A DNA stretch of 64,000 nt from Micromonospora okii (GTDB lineage: Bacteria; Actinomycetota; Actinomycetes; Mycobacteriales; Micromonosporaceae), in NCBI RefSeq assembly GCF_020884795.1, contig NZ_BBZF01000012.1:1-64000 (forward strand). Reading direction: 5' to 3'. Of the stretch, positions 1-10,077 are shown piece after piece. A program made the position numbers and the translations under genes. Within the stretch, counting starts at the first letter, position 1. The number at the start of each line of letters is the position of its first letter. The notes under the pieces were generated by a model. It was not told the origin of the DNA. It saw nothing but the letters and a program-made list of their open reading frames with translations, and made no database searches.

Positions 1-1120
1 GGGTGAGGCGGATCGGCGTGATCCGTATCGGTGGTGGGAGTTGTGTGGGCGTTTCGGGGTGACGGTGTGGAATTCGGTGCCGGCGTTGTTGGACATGGCG
101 TTGGTGGCGGGTTCTGGCGTCGAGGGTTCTGCTTCGAATGGTGGGTTGTCGGGGTTGCGGTTGGTGTTGGTGTCGGGTGACTGGGTTGGTTTGGATTTGC
201 CTTCTCGGGTTCGGGGGGTGGCGTCGTCGTGTCGTTTTGTGGCGTTGGGTGGTGCGACGGAGGCGGCTATTTGGTCGAATGCGTGTGAGGTGGGGGAGGT
301 GCCGGCGGGGTGGGTGTCGGTGCCGTATGGGTGGCCGTTGCGGAATCAGCGTTTTCGGGTGGTGGATGGTCGTGGTCGGGATTGTCCTGACTGGGTGGCG
401 GGGGAGTTGTGGATTGGTGGTGCGGGGGTGGCGTCGGGGTATTGCAATGATGTGGTGCGTTCGGCGGAGCGGTTTGTGGAGTATGCGGGTGAGCGGTGGT
501 ATCGGACGGGGGATGTGGGGCGGTATTGGCCTGATGGGATGTTGGAGTTTTTGGGGCGTCGTGATCATCAGGTGAAGGTGCGGGGGCATCGGATCGAGTT
601 GGGTGAGGTGGAGTCGGCGTTGTCGGCTTATCCGTCGGTGGGTTCGGCGGTGGTGTTGGCGGTGGGGTCGCCGTTGCGGTTGGTGGCGTTTGTGGTGCCG
701 GCTGGTGATGGTGATGTGGATGGTTTGGCGGAGTTCTTGGGTGAGCGGTTGCCGTCGTATGCGATTCCGTCGGTGTGCACGGTGTTGGACGAGTTGCCGT
801 TGACGGGTAATGGGAAGGTTGATCGGAAGGCGTTGGCGGCTCTGGCCGATGAGGACGGTCCGGTCGCTGGTGGTGAGCCGCCTCGGGGTGAGGTGGAGGA
901 GCGGGTCGCGGCGATCTGGGTGGAGTTGCTGGGCGTTGCCTCGGTGGGGCGGCAGGACAACTTCATCGCGCTGGGCGGCGACAGCCTCCTCGCCACCCGA
1001 CTGGTCGAGGCGATCCGCAGTCAATTCGGGGTCGAGATCCCCATGCGGCAGATCTTCGCCGCACCCACCGTCGCGCAGACGGCAGAACTGATCGACAGCT
1101 TCGAGGAAGGCGTTCTATGA
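1..1120 (+). CDS. NRPS 3' end: cysteine adenylation domain + carrier protein (partial)
   Basis: The reading frame is open from base 2, so the gene starts outside the window; the TTG at 41 is not a credible start. Visible A-domain motifs are [32 protein letters not shown] and NGKVDRKAL, followed by a carrier domain with the phosphopantetheine serine in GGDSLLATR near base 970. The part of the substrate pocket that can be read (N in WNSVP, L and S in LVLVSGD, L in ALGGATE, I-W in AIW) matches the known cysteine code. No methyltransferase or epimerase-like insert lies between A8 and A10, unlike the next gene. The stop overlaps the next start (ATGA), so translation is probably coupled. Up to about base 850 the coding strand is G/T-rich and C-poor, unlike every downstream gene; the carrier part has normal local composition. 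It is likely the module that adds the first cysteine in the salicylate-Cys-Cys line. Confidence 0.9.
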   Translation, partial: GEADRRDPYRWWELCGRFGVTVWNSVPALLDMALVAGSGVEGSASNGGLSGLRLVLVSGDWVGLDLPSRVRGVASSCRFVALGGATEAAIWSNACEVGEVPAGWVSVPYGWPLRNQRFRVVDGRGRDCPDWVAGELWIGGAGVASGYCNDVVRSAERFVEYAGERWYRTGDVGRYWPDGMLEFLGRRDHQVKVRGHRIELGEVESALSAYPSVGSAVVLAVGSPLRLVAFVVPAGDGDVDGLAEFLGERLPSYAIPSVCTVLDELPLTGNGKVDRKALAALADEDGPVAGGEPPRGEVEERVAAIWVELLGVASVGRQDNFIALGGDSLLATRLVEAIRSQFGVEIPMRQIFAAPTVAQTAELIDSFEEGVL

Positions 1121-4100
1121 CCAGCTCGCTGACCACCCCGACCGCCGCCGAGCTGATCGCGGACCTGCGTGATCAGGGCGTGCACCTGTGGGAGGACCAG
1201 GGCCGCCTCCGGTTCCGCGGCCCGAAGGGCGCGTTGACCGAGGAGCGCCGCCGGGCGCTGGCCGAGCACCGCGACGCCGTCCTGGCGCACCTGGCCGGGC
1301 AGGGCGCGACCGTGGTGCCCGACCCCGAGCACCGGCACGACCCGTTCCCGCTGACCGAGGTGCAACTGTCGTACCTGCTGGGCCGCTCCGACCTGTACGA
1401 GTACGGCGACAGCCCGTGCCAGGTCTACGCCGAGGTGGAGTTCCCCGACCTCGACCCGGAGCGGCTGGAGGACGCCTGGAACCACCTGGTCCGCCGGCAC
1501 GACATGCTGCGCGCCGTGTTCGACCCGCAGGGCTCCCAGCAGGTACGGCCCGAGGTGCCCCGCCACCACGTCCCGGTGACCGACCTGCGGGGCGAGCCCG
1601 ACGACCGCATCGAGGCGCACCTGGGCGCCACCCGCGAGCGGATGGACCACCACCGCTACGACCCGCAGCGCTGGCCGCTCTTCGCGCTCGCCGTCACCCT
1701 GACCGACCGGCACGCCGTCCTGCACGTCTCCATCGACTTCCTCGTCGCCGACTACCTCAGCACCCAGGTGCTCCTCGACGAGCTGCGGCAGCTCTACGCC
1801 GGCGGCAAGCTGCCCGAGCTGGAGATCACCTTCCGCGACTACCTGCTCGCCCAGCGGGCCGCCCGCGACGAGGTCGCCTACGACCGCGACCGCGAGTACT
1901 GGCTGTCGCGGCTGGACACCCTGCCCGGCGCGCCCGAGCTGCCCGTGCTGCCGCAGCGCGGCGACGGCCCGGCCCGGTTCCGGCGGCTGAGCACCGTCCT
2001 GCCCGCCGAGCGGTGGGCGGCGCTGCGCGCCGCGGCCCGGGAGCGTCAGGTGACGCCGTCGACGGCCGTGCTCGCCGCCGTGGCCGAGGTGATCGGGCGC
2101 TGGAGCCGGCAGCCGCGCTTCTGCCTCAACCTCACCCTGCTCAACCGGGAGGCCCTGCACCCGCAGGTCGACCGGCTGGTCGGCGACTTCACCACGGTCA
2201 GCCTGCTGGAGGTCGACAACTCCGTCGACGCCGCGTTCGCCGACCGGGCCGTGACGCTGCAACAGCGGCTCTGGGCCGACATGGACCATCGCTCCTTCAG
2301 CGGGGTGGAGGTGATGCGCGAGATCGGCCGCAGACGGGGCCGCTCCGAGGCGCTGATGCCCGTCGTGTTCACCAGCACCCTCGGGGTCGCCGAGGGCGGA
2401 CGGGCGGCGCAGGAGGACACCGCCGACGGGCGGGTCGGGTACGGCCGCAGCCAGACCCCGCAGGTGTGGATCGACGCGCAGGCCGTCGAGGAGGACGGCG
2501 ACCTGCACGTACGGTGGGACGTGCGCGAGCGGGTGCTCCCCGACGAGGTGGTCGAGGACATGTTCGCCCAGCTCGGCGACCTGCTGCTGCGGCTGGCCAC
2601 CGACGCCTCGACCTGGTCGCTGGCCGCGCCGGTCACCCTCCCCGAGGCCCAGTCGCGCCGCCGCGCCGCCGTCAACGACGTCCCGGCCCCGCTGCCGGAG
2701 GGGCTGCTCACCGACGGCGTGCTCGCCGCCGCCGACCGCGACCCGGCGCGCACCGCCGTCGTCGACGGCCGGCGCACCCTGACGTACGGCGAGCTGGTCG
2801 CCGGGGCCGGCGCGGTCGCCGAGGCGCTGCGGGCGCAGGGCCTGGCCCCGGGCGACCTGGTCGCGCTCGTGATGGAGAAGGGCTGGGAGCAGGTCGTCGG
2901 CGCCCTCGGCGTGCTGCTGGCCGGCGGGGCGTACCTGCCGATCGAGGCCGGGCAGCCGGCGGCCCGCCGCGACCGCATCCTGGCCGACGCCGGGGTGCGT
3001 CACGCGCTCACCCAGTCGTGGCTGGACCCGCGGCTCACCGTCCCGGTCGTCGCCGTCGACACCGTCGAGCCGGCCGCCGAGACGCCGCCGCCGCCCGAGC
3101 GGGCCCCCGACGACCTCGCCTACGTCATCTACACCTCCGGGTCCACCGGCGTGCCCAAGGGCGTGATGATGTCGCACCGGGCCGCGCTGAACACGATCGC
3201 CGACGTCAACCGGCGCTTCGGCGTCACCGACGCCGACCGGGTCCTGGCCCTGGCCAGCCTCGGGTTCGACCTGAGCGTGTACGACATCTTCGGCGTGCTC
3301 GGCGTCGGCGGGTCGGTCGTGCTGCCGGACGCCGACCGGCGCGGCGACCCGTCGCACTGGGCGGAGCTGGTGGCCGCCCACCGGGTGACGCTGTGGAACT
3401 CGGTGCCCGTCCAGTTGCAACTGCTGGAGGACTACCTGGCCGTGGAGCCCCGCGACGACCTCGACTCGCTGCGGCTGGCGCTGGTCAGCGGCGACTGGAT
3501 CCCGGTGTCGCTGCCCGACCGGGTGCGCGCCCGCTGGCCCCGGCTGCGGCTGGTCGGCCTCGGCGGCGCCACCGAGGCCGGCATCTGGTCGATCTTCCAC
3601 CCGATCGAGCGGGTCGACCCCGACTGGCCGAGCATCCCGTACGGCACGCCGCTGGCCAACCAGAGCTTCCACGTGCTGGACGCCGCCGGGCGGCCCTGCC
3701 CGGAGCACGTGCCGGGCGAGCTGTACATCGGCGGCGCGGGCCTCGCCCTGGGCTACCTGAACGACGAGCGGCAGACCGCCGAGCGCTTCCCGCAGCACCC
3801 GGAGCTGGGCCGGCTCTACCGCACCGGCGATGTCGGCGTGTACCGGCGCGACGCCGTCATCGAGTTCCTCGGCCGCACCGACCGGCAGGTCAAGGTCCGG
3901 GGCCACCGCATCGAGCTGGCCGAGGTCGAGGCCGCGCTCGCCGGGCACCCCGGCGTCGCCGCCGCGCACGTCCTCGTCGACGGCGACGAGCCGGCGCAGC
4001 GCCGCCTCGTCGCATTCGCCCAGCCCGCCGGGCGCGACACCCGCCCCGACGCGCGCCTGGCCGCGCTGACCGCCGCCGCCGGTGCCGCCGGCGACGCCAC

Positions 4101-6576
4101 CACCGTCGACGTGGACCGCGACGAGCTGGCCGAGTTCATGCGCCGCCTCGACCTCGCCGGGCTGCTCGGCATGCTGCACGCCCTGACCACGCAGGGGCTG
4201 TTCGCCGGCCCCGACGACACGCACACCACCGACGAGGTCATCGCCCGCGCCCGGGTCGCGCCCCGGCACCACCGGCTGGTCCGGCGCTGGCTGGCCGCGC
4301 TGGTCGAGGCGGGGCTGCTGACCCGCGCCGGGGACGGGTACCGCGCCCCCCGCACCGTCGACGCCGCCGACCTGGCCGCCGCGTGGGCCGCCGTGGACGA
4401 GCTACAGCGCGAGGAGCAGTACCAGGCGTCCCTCATCGGCTACTTCCGCACCAGCACCGAGCTGCTGCCGCAACTGCTGCGCGACGAGGCTGACCCGCTG
4501 CCGCTGCTCTTCCCCGAGGGCAGGCTGGACATCTCGTACGCCGCGTACCGGGACAACGTGATCAGCCGGTACGTCAACCACGCCGTCCTCGGGCTGCTGC
4601 GCCAGTTGTCGGCCGACCGGCCGGAGACCCTGCGGGTGCTGGAGGTCGGCGCGGGCGTGGGCGGCACCAGCACCGTGGTCGTGCCCCAGCTCGCCGACGC
4701 CGACGTGGACTACATGTTCACCGACGTGTCGCAGTTCTTCCTCACCGAGGCGCGGCAGCGCTTCGGCGACCGCCTCCGCTACGGGCTGCTGGACATCAAC
4801 GACGACCCGCGCGAGCAGGGCTACCTGCCCAACAGCTTCGACGTGGTGGTCTGCGCCAACGTGCTGCACAACTCCCGGCACGCCGGGGTGGTGCTGGGCC
4901 GGCTGCGGGAGCTGCTCGCCCCCGGCGGCTGGCTGGTCTTCATCGAGACCACCCGGGAGAACGTCCAGATCATGACCTCGATGGAGTTCATGATGCCGGA
5001 GAAGGACCCGGAGAAGTGGGACTACGAGGACCTGCGGCGCGGGCGCGACCAGACGTTCCTGTCCGTGGAGCAGTGGCGGGGGCTGCTGGCGGAGGCGCAG
5101 GCGGACGTGGTGCTGCACCTGCCCGGCACCGACGACGTGACCGCGGCGCTGGGCCAGCACGTCTTCGCCGCCCGGTTCAAGGCCGACCGGTGCGACGTGC
5201 GCCCCGACGAGCTGACCCGGCACGCGGCCGAGCGGCTGCCCGAGTACATGGTGCCGGCCCAGACCCAGGTCGTCGACGCGCTGCCGGTCACCGGCAACGG
5301 CAAGGTGGACACCGCGCTGCTGCGCCGGTGGGCCCGCCGCGAGCAGGGCGAGGCGGCCGGGCCGCACCACGCCCCCGCCGACGACCTGGAGCGCCGCCTC
5401 GCCGCCGTCTGGGCAGACCTGCTGCGGGTGCCCGCCGTGGGTCGCGACGAGGACTTCTACCAGCTCGGCGGGGACTCGCTGCTGGTCGCGCGGCTCGCCG
5501 GGCGGGTCCGCGAGGAAATCCCCGAGGCCGGCGGCCTGCTCTACGACACGCTGCTGCGCGCCCTGATGAACCGCCCCACCGTGGCCGGGCTCGCCGAGGC
5601 CGTGCGCTCCGCCGCGCCGACCGGGGAGCACGGCACCGGCGCACCGACGCCGGGCGACCCGCTGATTCGGCTCACCGACGCCCCCGGCGACGAGCTGCGC
5701 GTGCTCGTCCACGACGGGGTGGGCACCCTCGCCGCGTACCGGACGCTCATCCCCCTGCTGGACGACGCCGGGCCGGTCGTGGGACTCGCCGTCGGCGGCG
5801 ACGACCCGTACCGCGACGAGGACCCGGCCGGGCTGGTCGAGCGGCGCGCCGCCGACTACACCCGGCGGCTGCTGGAGACCGGGCACGAGCGGTTCCACGT
5901 CGTCGGCTACTGCATGGGTGGCCTGGTGGCCCTGGAGATCGCCCGGCAGCTCACGGAGGCCGGCGCGACCGTGGCCAGCCTGACGATCATCAGCAGCTAC
6001 GGGCTGCCGCACACCGTCGAGGACGACCTGGTGCTGGAGTACGTCTTCGCCCGGCTGGTCGGGGCCGACACCGAGGCGCTGGGCTACCCGGACGACGCGC
6101 GGATCGCGCGGGCTTTCGACGCGGTCCTCGCCGCCACGCCGGGCCGGGTGCCCAGCGGCGCGCTCGACGCGCTCACCGGCGACGACGAGCTGGCCGACGT
6201 GGCGGCCCGCTTCGCGGCGCTGCGGGCCCGGCCGCAGGCGCAGCGGCTGGCCGCGATCACCGGGCAGGCCGACGACGCCGACGCCGCCGAGGTCGACCTG
6301 TCGTCGCTGTACGAGCTGTACCGGACCAGCATGGCGGCGGTGACCCGGCACCGGGCGACCCCGTACCTCGGGGACGTCACGTTCCTGCGGGAGACCGAGG
6401 ACACCGGGTTCCTGCCGTGGCTGCGCCGCGACATGACGGAGTTCTGGCGGGAGCTGTGCCTGGGCGACCTGTCGATCGTGGACGTGCCCGGCGACCACTT
6501 CACCTGCCTGCGGCCCCCGCATGCGGACCGGGTGGTCGAGGTGCTGCGCGAGGTGCACGCCGGGGAGCGGCGATGA
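1117..6576 (+). CDS. NRPS, TubC-Cy-A(Cys)-MT-PCP-TE, PchF-like terminal module
   Basis: 1819 residues. In order: TubC-type docking domain (about 6-58); heterocyclization domain with the DxxxxDxxS motif at D207, D212 and S215; A domain (YTSGSTG 672-678); an inserted SAM methyltransferase (LEVGAGVGG about 1175-1183) between A8 and A10; carrier serine S1454; C-terminal thioesterase. The pocket residues read D-L-Y-N-L-S-L-I-W-K, the established cysteine code. The domain order is that of pyochelin synthetase PchF. It should condense, cyclize and methylate the second cysteine and release the product. The thioesterase nucleophile motif is GYCMGG, with Cys1599 in the usual serine place and a GDHF histidine at 1794. 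Start and stop both overlap neighbouring genes. The insert could be an N- or a C-methyltransferase; the sequence alone does not decide. Confidence 0.93.
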   Translation: MTSSLTTPTAAELIADLRDQGVHLWEDQGRLRFRGPKGALTEERRRALAEHRDAVLAHLAGQGATVVPDPEHRHDPFPLTEVQLSYLLGRSDLYEYGDSPCQVYAEVEFPDLDPERLEDAWNHLVRRHDMLRAVFDPQGSQQVRPEVPRHHVPVTDLRGEPDDRIEAHLGATRERMDHHRYDPQRWPLFALAVTLTDRHAVLHVSIDFLVADYLSTQVLLDELRQLYAGGKLPELEITFRDYLLAQRAARDEVAYDRDREYWLSRLDTLPGAPELPVLPQRGDGPARFRRLSTVLPAERWAALRAAARERQVTPSTAVLAAVAEVIGRWSRQPRFCLNLTLLNREALHPQVDRLVGDFTTVSLLEVDNSVDAAFADRAVTLQQRLWADMDHRSFSGVEVMREIGRRRGRSEALMPVVFTSTLGVAEGGRAAQEDTADGRVGYGRSQTPQVWIDAQAVEEDGDLHVRWDVRERVLPDEVVEDMFAQLGDLLLRLATDASTWSLAAPVTLPEAQSRRRAAVNDVPAPLPEGLLTDGVLAAADRDPARTAVVDGRRTLTYGELVAGAGAVAEALRAQGLAPGDLVALVMEKGWEQVVGALGVLLAGGAYLPIEAGQPAARRDRILADAGVRHALTQSWLDPRLTVPVVAVDTVEPAAETPPPPERAPDDLAYVIYTSGSTGVPKGVMMSHRAALNTIADVNRRFGVTDADRVLALASLGFDLSVYDIFGVLGVGGSVVLPDADRRGDPSHWAELVAAHRVTLWNSVPVQLQLLEDYLAVEPRDDLDSLRLALVSGDWIPVSLPDRVRARWPRLRLVGLGGATEAGIWSIFHPIERVDPDWPSIPYGTPLANQSFHVLDAAGRPCPEHVPGELYIGGAGLALGYLNDERQTAERFPQHPELGRLYRTGDVGVYRRDAVIEFLGRTDRQVKVRGHRIELAEVEAALAGHPGVAAAHVLVDGDEPAQRRLVAFAQPAGRDTRPDARLAALTAAAGAAGDATTVDVDRDELAEFMRRLDLAGLLGMLHALTTQGLFAGPDDTHTTDEVIARARVAPRHHRLVRRWLAALVEAGLLTRAGDGYRAPRTVDAADLAAAWAAVDELQREEQYQASLIGYFRTSTELLPQLLRDEADPLPLLFPEGRLDISYAAYRDNVISRYVNHAVLGLLRQLSADRPETLRVLEVGAGVGGTSTVVVPQLADADVDYMFTDVSQFFLTEARQRFGDRLRYGLLDINDDPREQGYLPNSFDVVVCANVLHNSRHAGVVLGRLRELLAPGGWLVFIETTRENVQIMTSMEFMMPEKDPEKWDYEDLRRGRDQTFLSVEQWRGLLAEAQADVVLHLPGTDDVTAALGQHVFAARFKADRCDVRPDELTRHAAERLPEYMVPAQTQVVDALPVTGNGKVDTALLRRWARREQGEAAGPHHAPADDLERRLAAVWADLLRVPAVGRDEDFYQLGGDSLLVARLAGRVREEIPEAGGLLYDTLLRALMNRPTVAGLAEAVRSAAPTGEHGTGAPTPGDPLIRLTDAPGDELRVLVHDGVGTLAAYRTLIPLLDDAGPVVGLAVGGDDPYRDEDPAGLVERRAADYTRRLLETGHERFHVVGYCMGGLVALEIARQLTEAGATVASLTIISSYGLPHTVEDDLVLEYVFARLVGADTEALGYPDDARIARAFDAVLAATPGRVPSGALDALTGDDELADVAARFAALRARPQAQRLAAITGQADDADAAEVDLSSLYELYRTSMAAVTRHRATPYLGDVTFLRETEDTGFLPWLRRDMTEFWRELCLGDLSIVDVPGDHFTCLRPPHADRVVEVLREVHAGERR

Positions 6577-7631
6577 CGACCGTCGGGGTGCTCGGCTGCA
6601 CCGGCGCGGTGGGCGCGGCCACGGTCGACCTGCTCGACGGGCTGGCGGTGACGGTCCGGCCGGCCGGGCGCAACCCCGACGCCGTGCGCCGGGCGGCGGG
6701 GGAGCGCGGCGTCGTCGCCGACGTCGACGACCCGGGCGGCCTGGCGGCGTTCTGCGCCGGCTGCGACGTCGTGGTGGACTGCACCGGCCCCGCCGACCGC
6801 ATCGGCGACCGGGTGGCGGCGGCGGCCCTGGCCGCCGGGGCCGACTACGTCTCCCCGGCCGACACCTGCCAGCCGGGGCGGGTGCCCGCCGGGCGGCGCG
6901 TGGTGCTCGGCGCGGGGATGACCCCGGGCCTGTCGGCGCTGCTGCCGCGCGCCCTCGCCGCCGGGCACTTCGACCGGCTGGACCGGCTGACCGCCCACCT
7001 CGGCGGCCGGGACCGGTTCACCCCGGCCGCCGCCGCCGACTACCTGGCCGGGATGCGCGACCGGGACCGGCGCTCGGGGGCGGCGTGGGCCGGCGGCCGG
7101 CTGGTGCCGGGTCGGCTCGAACCGCTGCGCGACGCCGAGCTCCCCCACTTCCCGGGCCGGGTCACCGCGCATCCGTTCCTCAGCGCCGAGGCGCAGTGGC
7201 TCGCCGGCGCGCTCGGCGTCGAGGAGGTGCACTGGTACCACGTCTTCGACGGCGATCACGCCCTGTCGGTGCTCGGCCGGGTGGACCCCGACGCCCCCGA
7301 CGCCGTCGAGCGGGTCGTCCGGGCCGCCGAGCTGGACCTGTTCGGCCGCGCCGCGTACCAGCAGATGGTCTTCCAGCTCGACGGCGCGTCGGCGGGCCGG
7401 CCGACCAGCCGGGTGCTGACCCTGCGGGGCACGGACAGCTACGCGCTGACCGCGCTGGCCCTGGCGCTCGCCGTCGAGCAACTGCTCGACGGCCGGCTCC
7501 CCGACGGGGTCAGCCACGCCGGGCGGGCGCTGGACGTGGAGACGACGCTGCGGCGGCTCGCCGCCGCGCCGGCGGTGCGCTGGCTCGACGTCGTCGAGGG
7601 GGCCACCGCGGTGGAGGAGGGGGTGCTGTGA
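6573..7631 (+). CDS. saccharopine dehydrogenase-like NAD(P)-binding protein
   Basis: 352 residues starting in the ATGA overlap with the NRPS stop. The N-terminus has a Rossmann glycine motif (GVLGCTGAVG, residues about 5-14), then VVVDCTGPADR and GAGMTPGLS, typical of saccharopine dehydrogenase/homospermidine synthase-like folds. The rest is a less conserved alpha/beta domain. Similar genes sit next to the imide reductase in coelibactin-like clusters (family knowledge, not searched). A role in redox tailoring of thiazoline rings or in precursor supply is plausible, but I cannot assign a reaction. It is translationally coupled to both neighbours, so it belongs to the core NRPS operon. Confidence 0.75.
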   Translation: MTTVGVLGCTGAVGAATVDLLDGLAVTVRPAGRNPDAVRRAAGERGVVADVDDPGGLAAFCAGCDVVVDCTGPADRIGDRVAAAALAAGADYVSPADTCQPGRVPAGRRVVLGAGMTPGLSALLPRALAAGHFDRLDRLTAHLGGRDRFTPAAAADYLAGMRDRDRRSGAAWAGGRLVPGRLEPLRDAELPHFPGRVTAHPFLSAEAQWLAGALGVEEVHWYHVFDGDHALSVLGRVDPDAPDAVERVVRAAELDLFGRAAYQQMVFQLDGASAGRPTSRVLTLRGTDSYALTALALALAVEQLLDGRLPDGVSHAGRALDVETTLRRLAAAPAVRWLDVVEGATAVEEGVL

Positions 7632-8734
7632 CCGCCAACGTGCTCGTCTGCGGGACCGGCTTCGGCCGGGTCTACCTCGGCGCCCTGGCCCGGCCGGACG
7701 GCCCGCTGCGGCTCGCCGGCATCCTCGCCCGGGGCAGCGAGCGGTCGGTGGGGATCGCCGAGCGGGCCGGAGTGCCGCTCTACACCGACCCCGACCAGGT
7801 GCCGGCCGACGTGGACCTGGCGGTCGTGGCCGTCTACGCGGGGGTCAACGGCGGCCCCGGCAGCGAGCTGGCCCAGCGGCTGATGAGCCGGGGCACGCAC
7901 GTGCTCCAGGAGGGGCCGGTGCACCACGACGAGCTGGCCGAGTCGCTGCGGGTGGCCCGCCGCCACGGCGTCCTGCACCAGGTCAGCACCTACTACCCGC
8001 AGGTCGCCCCGGTGCGCCGGTTCATCGGCGCGGCGCGGGCCCTGGCCCGGCGGCAGCGACCGGTCTACGTGGAGGCCACCTGCGGACTCCAGGTCTTCTA
8101 CCACCTGTTCGACATCCTGCGGCTGGCCCTCGGCGGGCTGCGGCCGTGGTCGTTCGACGAGCCGGTGACCGGCGGCGGGCCGTTCCGCACGCTCACCGGG
8201 CAGGTGCGCGGCGTGCCCATCGCGATCCGGGTGCAGAACCAGCTCCACGTGACCGACCCGGACAACCACGCGCACCTGCTGCACCGGATCACCATCGGCG
8301 CGGAGGGCGGCAACCTGACGCTGCTCAACACGCACGGCCCGGTGGTCTGGAGCCCCCGCCCGCACTTCCCCGAGGAGGGCCGGTCGGCCCACCGCCTCGA
8401 CGAGGCCCCCGGGGCGCACCTCGACGCGCCCAGCGCCGAGTTCCTCGGCCCCGCCGAGGCGCCCAGCTACCGCGAGATCGTCGGCCGGCTGTGGCCGGAG
8501 GCCGCGGCCCGGCACCTGGCGGCGCTGCACCGCGACAGCCGGGCCGGCGTCTCCCCGCTCGCGGCCGGTCAGGCGCAGCTCGCCGTCTGCCAGGCGTGGC
8601 GGGACGCGAGCGTCCGGCTGGGCAAGCCCGAGCTGCTCGACGCGCCGCCGCCCGAGCCGCTGTCGCTGCGCGACCTGGACCTGGCAACCGACCCCGACCT
8701 GGCAACCGACCCCGACCTGGAGGAGGCGCGATGA
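7628..8734 (+). CDS. thiazolinyl imide reductase, PchG/Irp3-like
   Basis: 368 residues from a GTG that overlaps the previous stop (GTGA). The N-terminal NADPH-binding segment VLVCGTGFGRVYLGAL and the blocks HVLQEGPVHHDE, STYYPQVAPVRRF and CGLQVFYHLFDIL are those of the Gfo/Idh/MocA-related thiazolinyl imide reductases of pyochelin and yersiniabactin synthesis, and the length is close to Irp3. It would reduce a carrier-bound thiazoline to thiazolidine, the substrate for N-methylation in pyochelin-type products. Near the C-terminus a 15-bp unit is duplicated (bases about 8686-8715), repeating the peptide DLATDP; this looks like a recent slip and lies outside the catalytic fold. Confidence 0.88.
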   Translation: MTANVLVCGTGFGRVYLGALARPDGPLRLAGILARGSERSVGIAERAGVPLYTDPDQVPADVDLAVVAVYAGVNGGPGSELAQRLMSRGTHVLQEGPVHHDELAESLRVARRHGVLHQVSTYYPQVAPVRRFIGAARALARRQRPVYVEATCGLQVFYHLFDILRLALGGLRPWSFDEPVTGGGPFRTLTGQVRGVPIAIRVQNQLHVTDPDNHAHLLHRITIGAEGGNLTLLNTHGPVVWSPRPHFPEEGRSAHRLDEAPGAHLDAPSAEFLGPAEAPSYREIVGRLWPEAAARHLAALHRDSRAGVSPLAAGQAQLAVCQAWRDASVRLGKPELLDAPPPEPLSLRDLDLATDPDLATDPDLEEAR

Positions 8735-9540
8735 CCGGCGCGACGGCCGTCGACCTGCGGGCGCAGCGGTGGCTGCGCCGGCTCAACACTCCCTCGCCGG
8801 CCCCGGACGGCTCGCTGATCCGGTTGGTGGCGTTTCCCCACGCTGGCGGCGCGGCCAGCTTCTACAGCAAGTGGGCCCGGCTGCTGCCCCGGGGCGTGGA
8901 GCTGCTGGCGGTGCAGTACCCGGGCCGGCAGGACCGCGCCGGTGAGCCGTGCGCGACGACGATGTCCGAGCTGGTGGGGCCGATCGTGGAGGCGCTGGCG
9001 TCCGTGCCCGGGCCCGAGCTGGCCGTCCTCGGGCACAGCATGGGCGCGGCCGTCGCCGTCGAGGTGGCCCGGCGGATCGAGCAGCGCGACGGCCGGGCGC
9101 TGGCGCGGCTGTTCGTCTCCGGCCGGCCGGCGCCGCACCTGCAACCCGCCGAGGACGTGCACACCGGCGGCGACGAGGCGCTGCTGGCCGACCTGCGGCG
9201 GCTGGGCGGCACGGAGGAGGAGCTGTTCAGCGACGCCAGCCTGCGGGAGATGGTCCTGCCCGCGCTGCGGGCCGACTACCGGCTCATCGAGACGTACCAG
9301 CCGGACGGCGAGATCGTGCTGGACACGCCGATCACCGCGCTCTGCGGCGACAGCGACCCGGAGGTGACGCCGGAGCAGGCCGAAGCCTGGCGGCGGTGCA
9401 CCCGGGGCGACTTCCGGCACCGGGTGCTGCCCGGCGACCACTTCTATCTCGTCGAGCGGCCGGTGACGACGGTCCGCGAGGTGTTGGCGGACCTACGACC
9501 GGGCACACCGGTGTCGATGTCGTGGCCCTCGACACCGTGA
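8731..9540 (+). CDS. type II thioesterase (PchC-like)
   Basis: 269 residues; ATG overlaps the previous stop. An alpha/beta hydrolase with FPHAGG near residue 36, the nucleophile motif GHSMG near residue 101, and a late GDHFYL containing the catalytic histidine. This is the stand-alone editing thioesterase family that clears misprimed carrier domains in NRPS lines. Unlike the integrated thioesterase of the NRPS, this one has the normal serine. It is the last gene of the tightly coupled run that begins upstream of the window. Confidence 0.9.
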   Translation: MTGATAVDLRAQRWLRRLNTPSPAPDGSLIRLVAFPHAGGAASFYSKWARLLPRGVELLAVQYPGRQDRAGEPCATTMSELVGPIVEALASVPGPELAVLGHSMGAAVAVEVARRIEQRDGRALARLFVSGRPAPHLQPAEDVHTGGDEALLADLRRLGGTEEELFSDASLREMVLPALRADYRLIETYQPDGEIVLDTPITALCGDSDPEVTPEQAEAWRRCTRGDFRHRVLPGDHFYLVERPVTTVREVLADLRPGTPVSMSWPSTP

Positions 9541-9586
9541 GATTCCCCCGTATCCCATCGGAATGTCACGTAGCCGACAAAAGCTC

Positions 9587-9613
9587 TGATCGGTAGGCTG
9601 TCCCAACCGATCA
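9587..9613. promoter_or_regulatory. perfect dyad, candidate operator
   Basis: TGATCGGT and its exact reverse complement ACCGATCA are separated by 11 nt, in an AT-richer gap between the thioesterase stop and the next gene's ribosome binding site (AGGAGG near 9623). Position and symmetry suit a dimeric repressor site at an internal promoter. A transcript hairpin is the alternative. Confidence 0.4.
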
Positions 9614-9633
9614 ACAGAAATGAGGAGGAAAAG

Positions 9634-10023
9634 GTGACGACCAGCGACCGCACGCAACTTCTGAAGGAACTGTTCGCGCTGGAGGAGGAGGGCTGGCGGG
9701 CGATCTCCGCCGCCAAGGGCGACTTCTACCGAGCCCTGGTCACCCCCGACACCCTCGTCGTCGAGCACGACGGGGTCTCCACGGGCGACGACCTGGTGGC
9801 CGAGATCGACGGCAACACCTCGCCCTTCGAGGGCTTCACCCTCGACCAGGAGAAGCTCGTCCCCCTCGGCGACGACAGCGCCGTCATCACGTACCGGGCC
9901 AACGCGCAGGTCGCCGGGCGCGGCACGTTCCGCCTCTACATGTCCAGCGTCTGGGTGCGCCGCGACGGCGGCTGGAAGCTGATGTTCCACCAGCAGACGC
10001 CGGTGTCCACGTCCGAGAACTGA
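9634..10023 (+). CDS. NTF2-like (SnoaL/DUF4440) small protein
   Basis: 129 residues. GTG start with a strong ribosome binding site (AGGAGG) about 6 nt upstream. The sequence has the helix-then-sheet pattern of NTF2-like proteins (LFALEEEGWRAISA, VTPDTLVVEHDGV, SVWVRRDGGWKLMFHQQTP), matching the DUF4440/SnoaL-like group. Members range from isomerases and hydrolases to non-catalytic binding proteins. It begins a new unit after a short gap, just before the exporter genes. Its role in the pathway is unknown. Confidence 0.8.
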   Translation: MTTSDRTQLLKELFALEEEGWRAISAAKGDFYRALVTPDTLVVEHDGVSTGDDLVAEIDGNTSPFEGFTLDQEKLVPLGDDSAVITYRANAQVAGRGTFRLYMSSVWVRRDGGWKLMFHQQTPVSTSEN

Positions 10024-10032
10024 CACCGGTAG

Positions 10033-10062
10033 GCCGACGCGGGGCGGGATGCCCCGGTCGGC
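10033..10062 (+). promoter_or_regulatory. GC-rich hairpin between NTF2-like gene and exporter
   Basis: GCCGAC, 2 nt, GGGGC, 5-nt loop, GCCCC, 1 nt, GTCGGC: an 11-bp interrupted stem directly before the AGGAGG of the ABC ATPase gene. There is no T tract, so it is more likely an attenuator or mRNA-stability element than a full terminator. Confidence 0.4.
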
Positions 10063-10077
10063 AGGAGGGATGAGAAC

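Noticed and set aside
1021..4272. Very long minus-strand open frame opposite the NRPS
   Set aside because: It mirrors the NRPS codons in high-GC DNA, has no recognisable domain and is repetitive Val/Gly/Arg-rich; the plus-strand NRPS is unambiguous.
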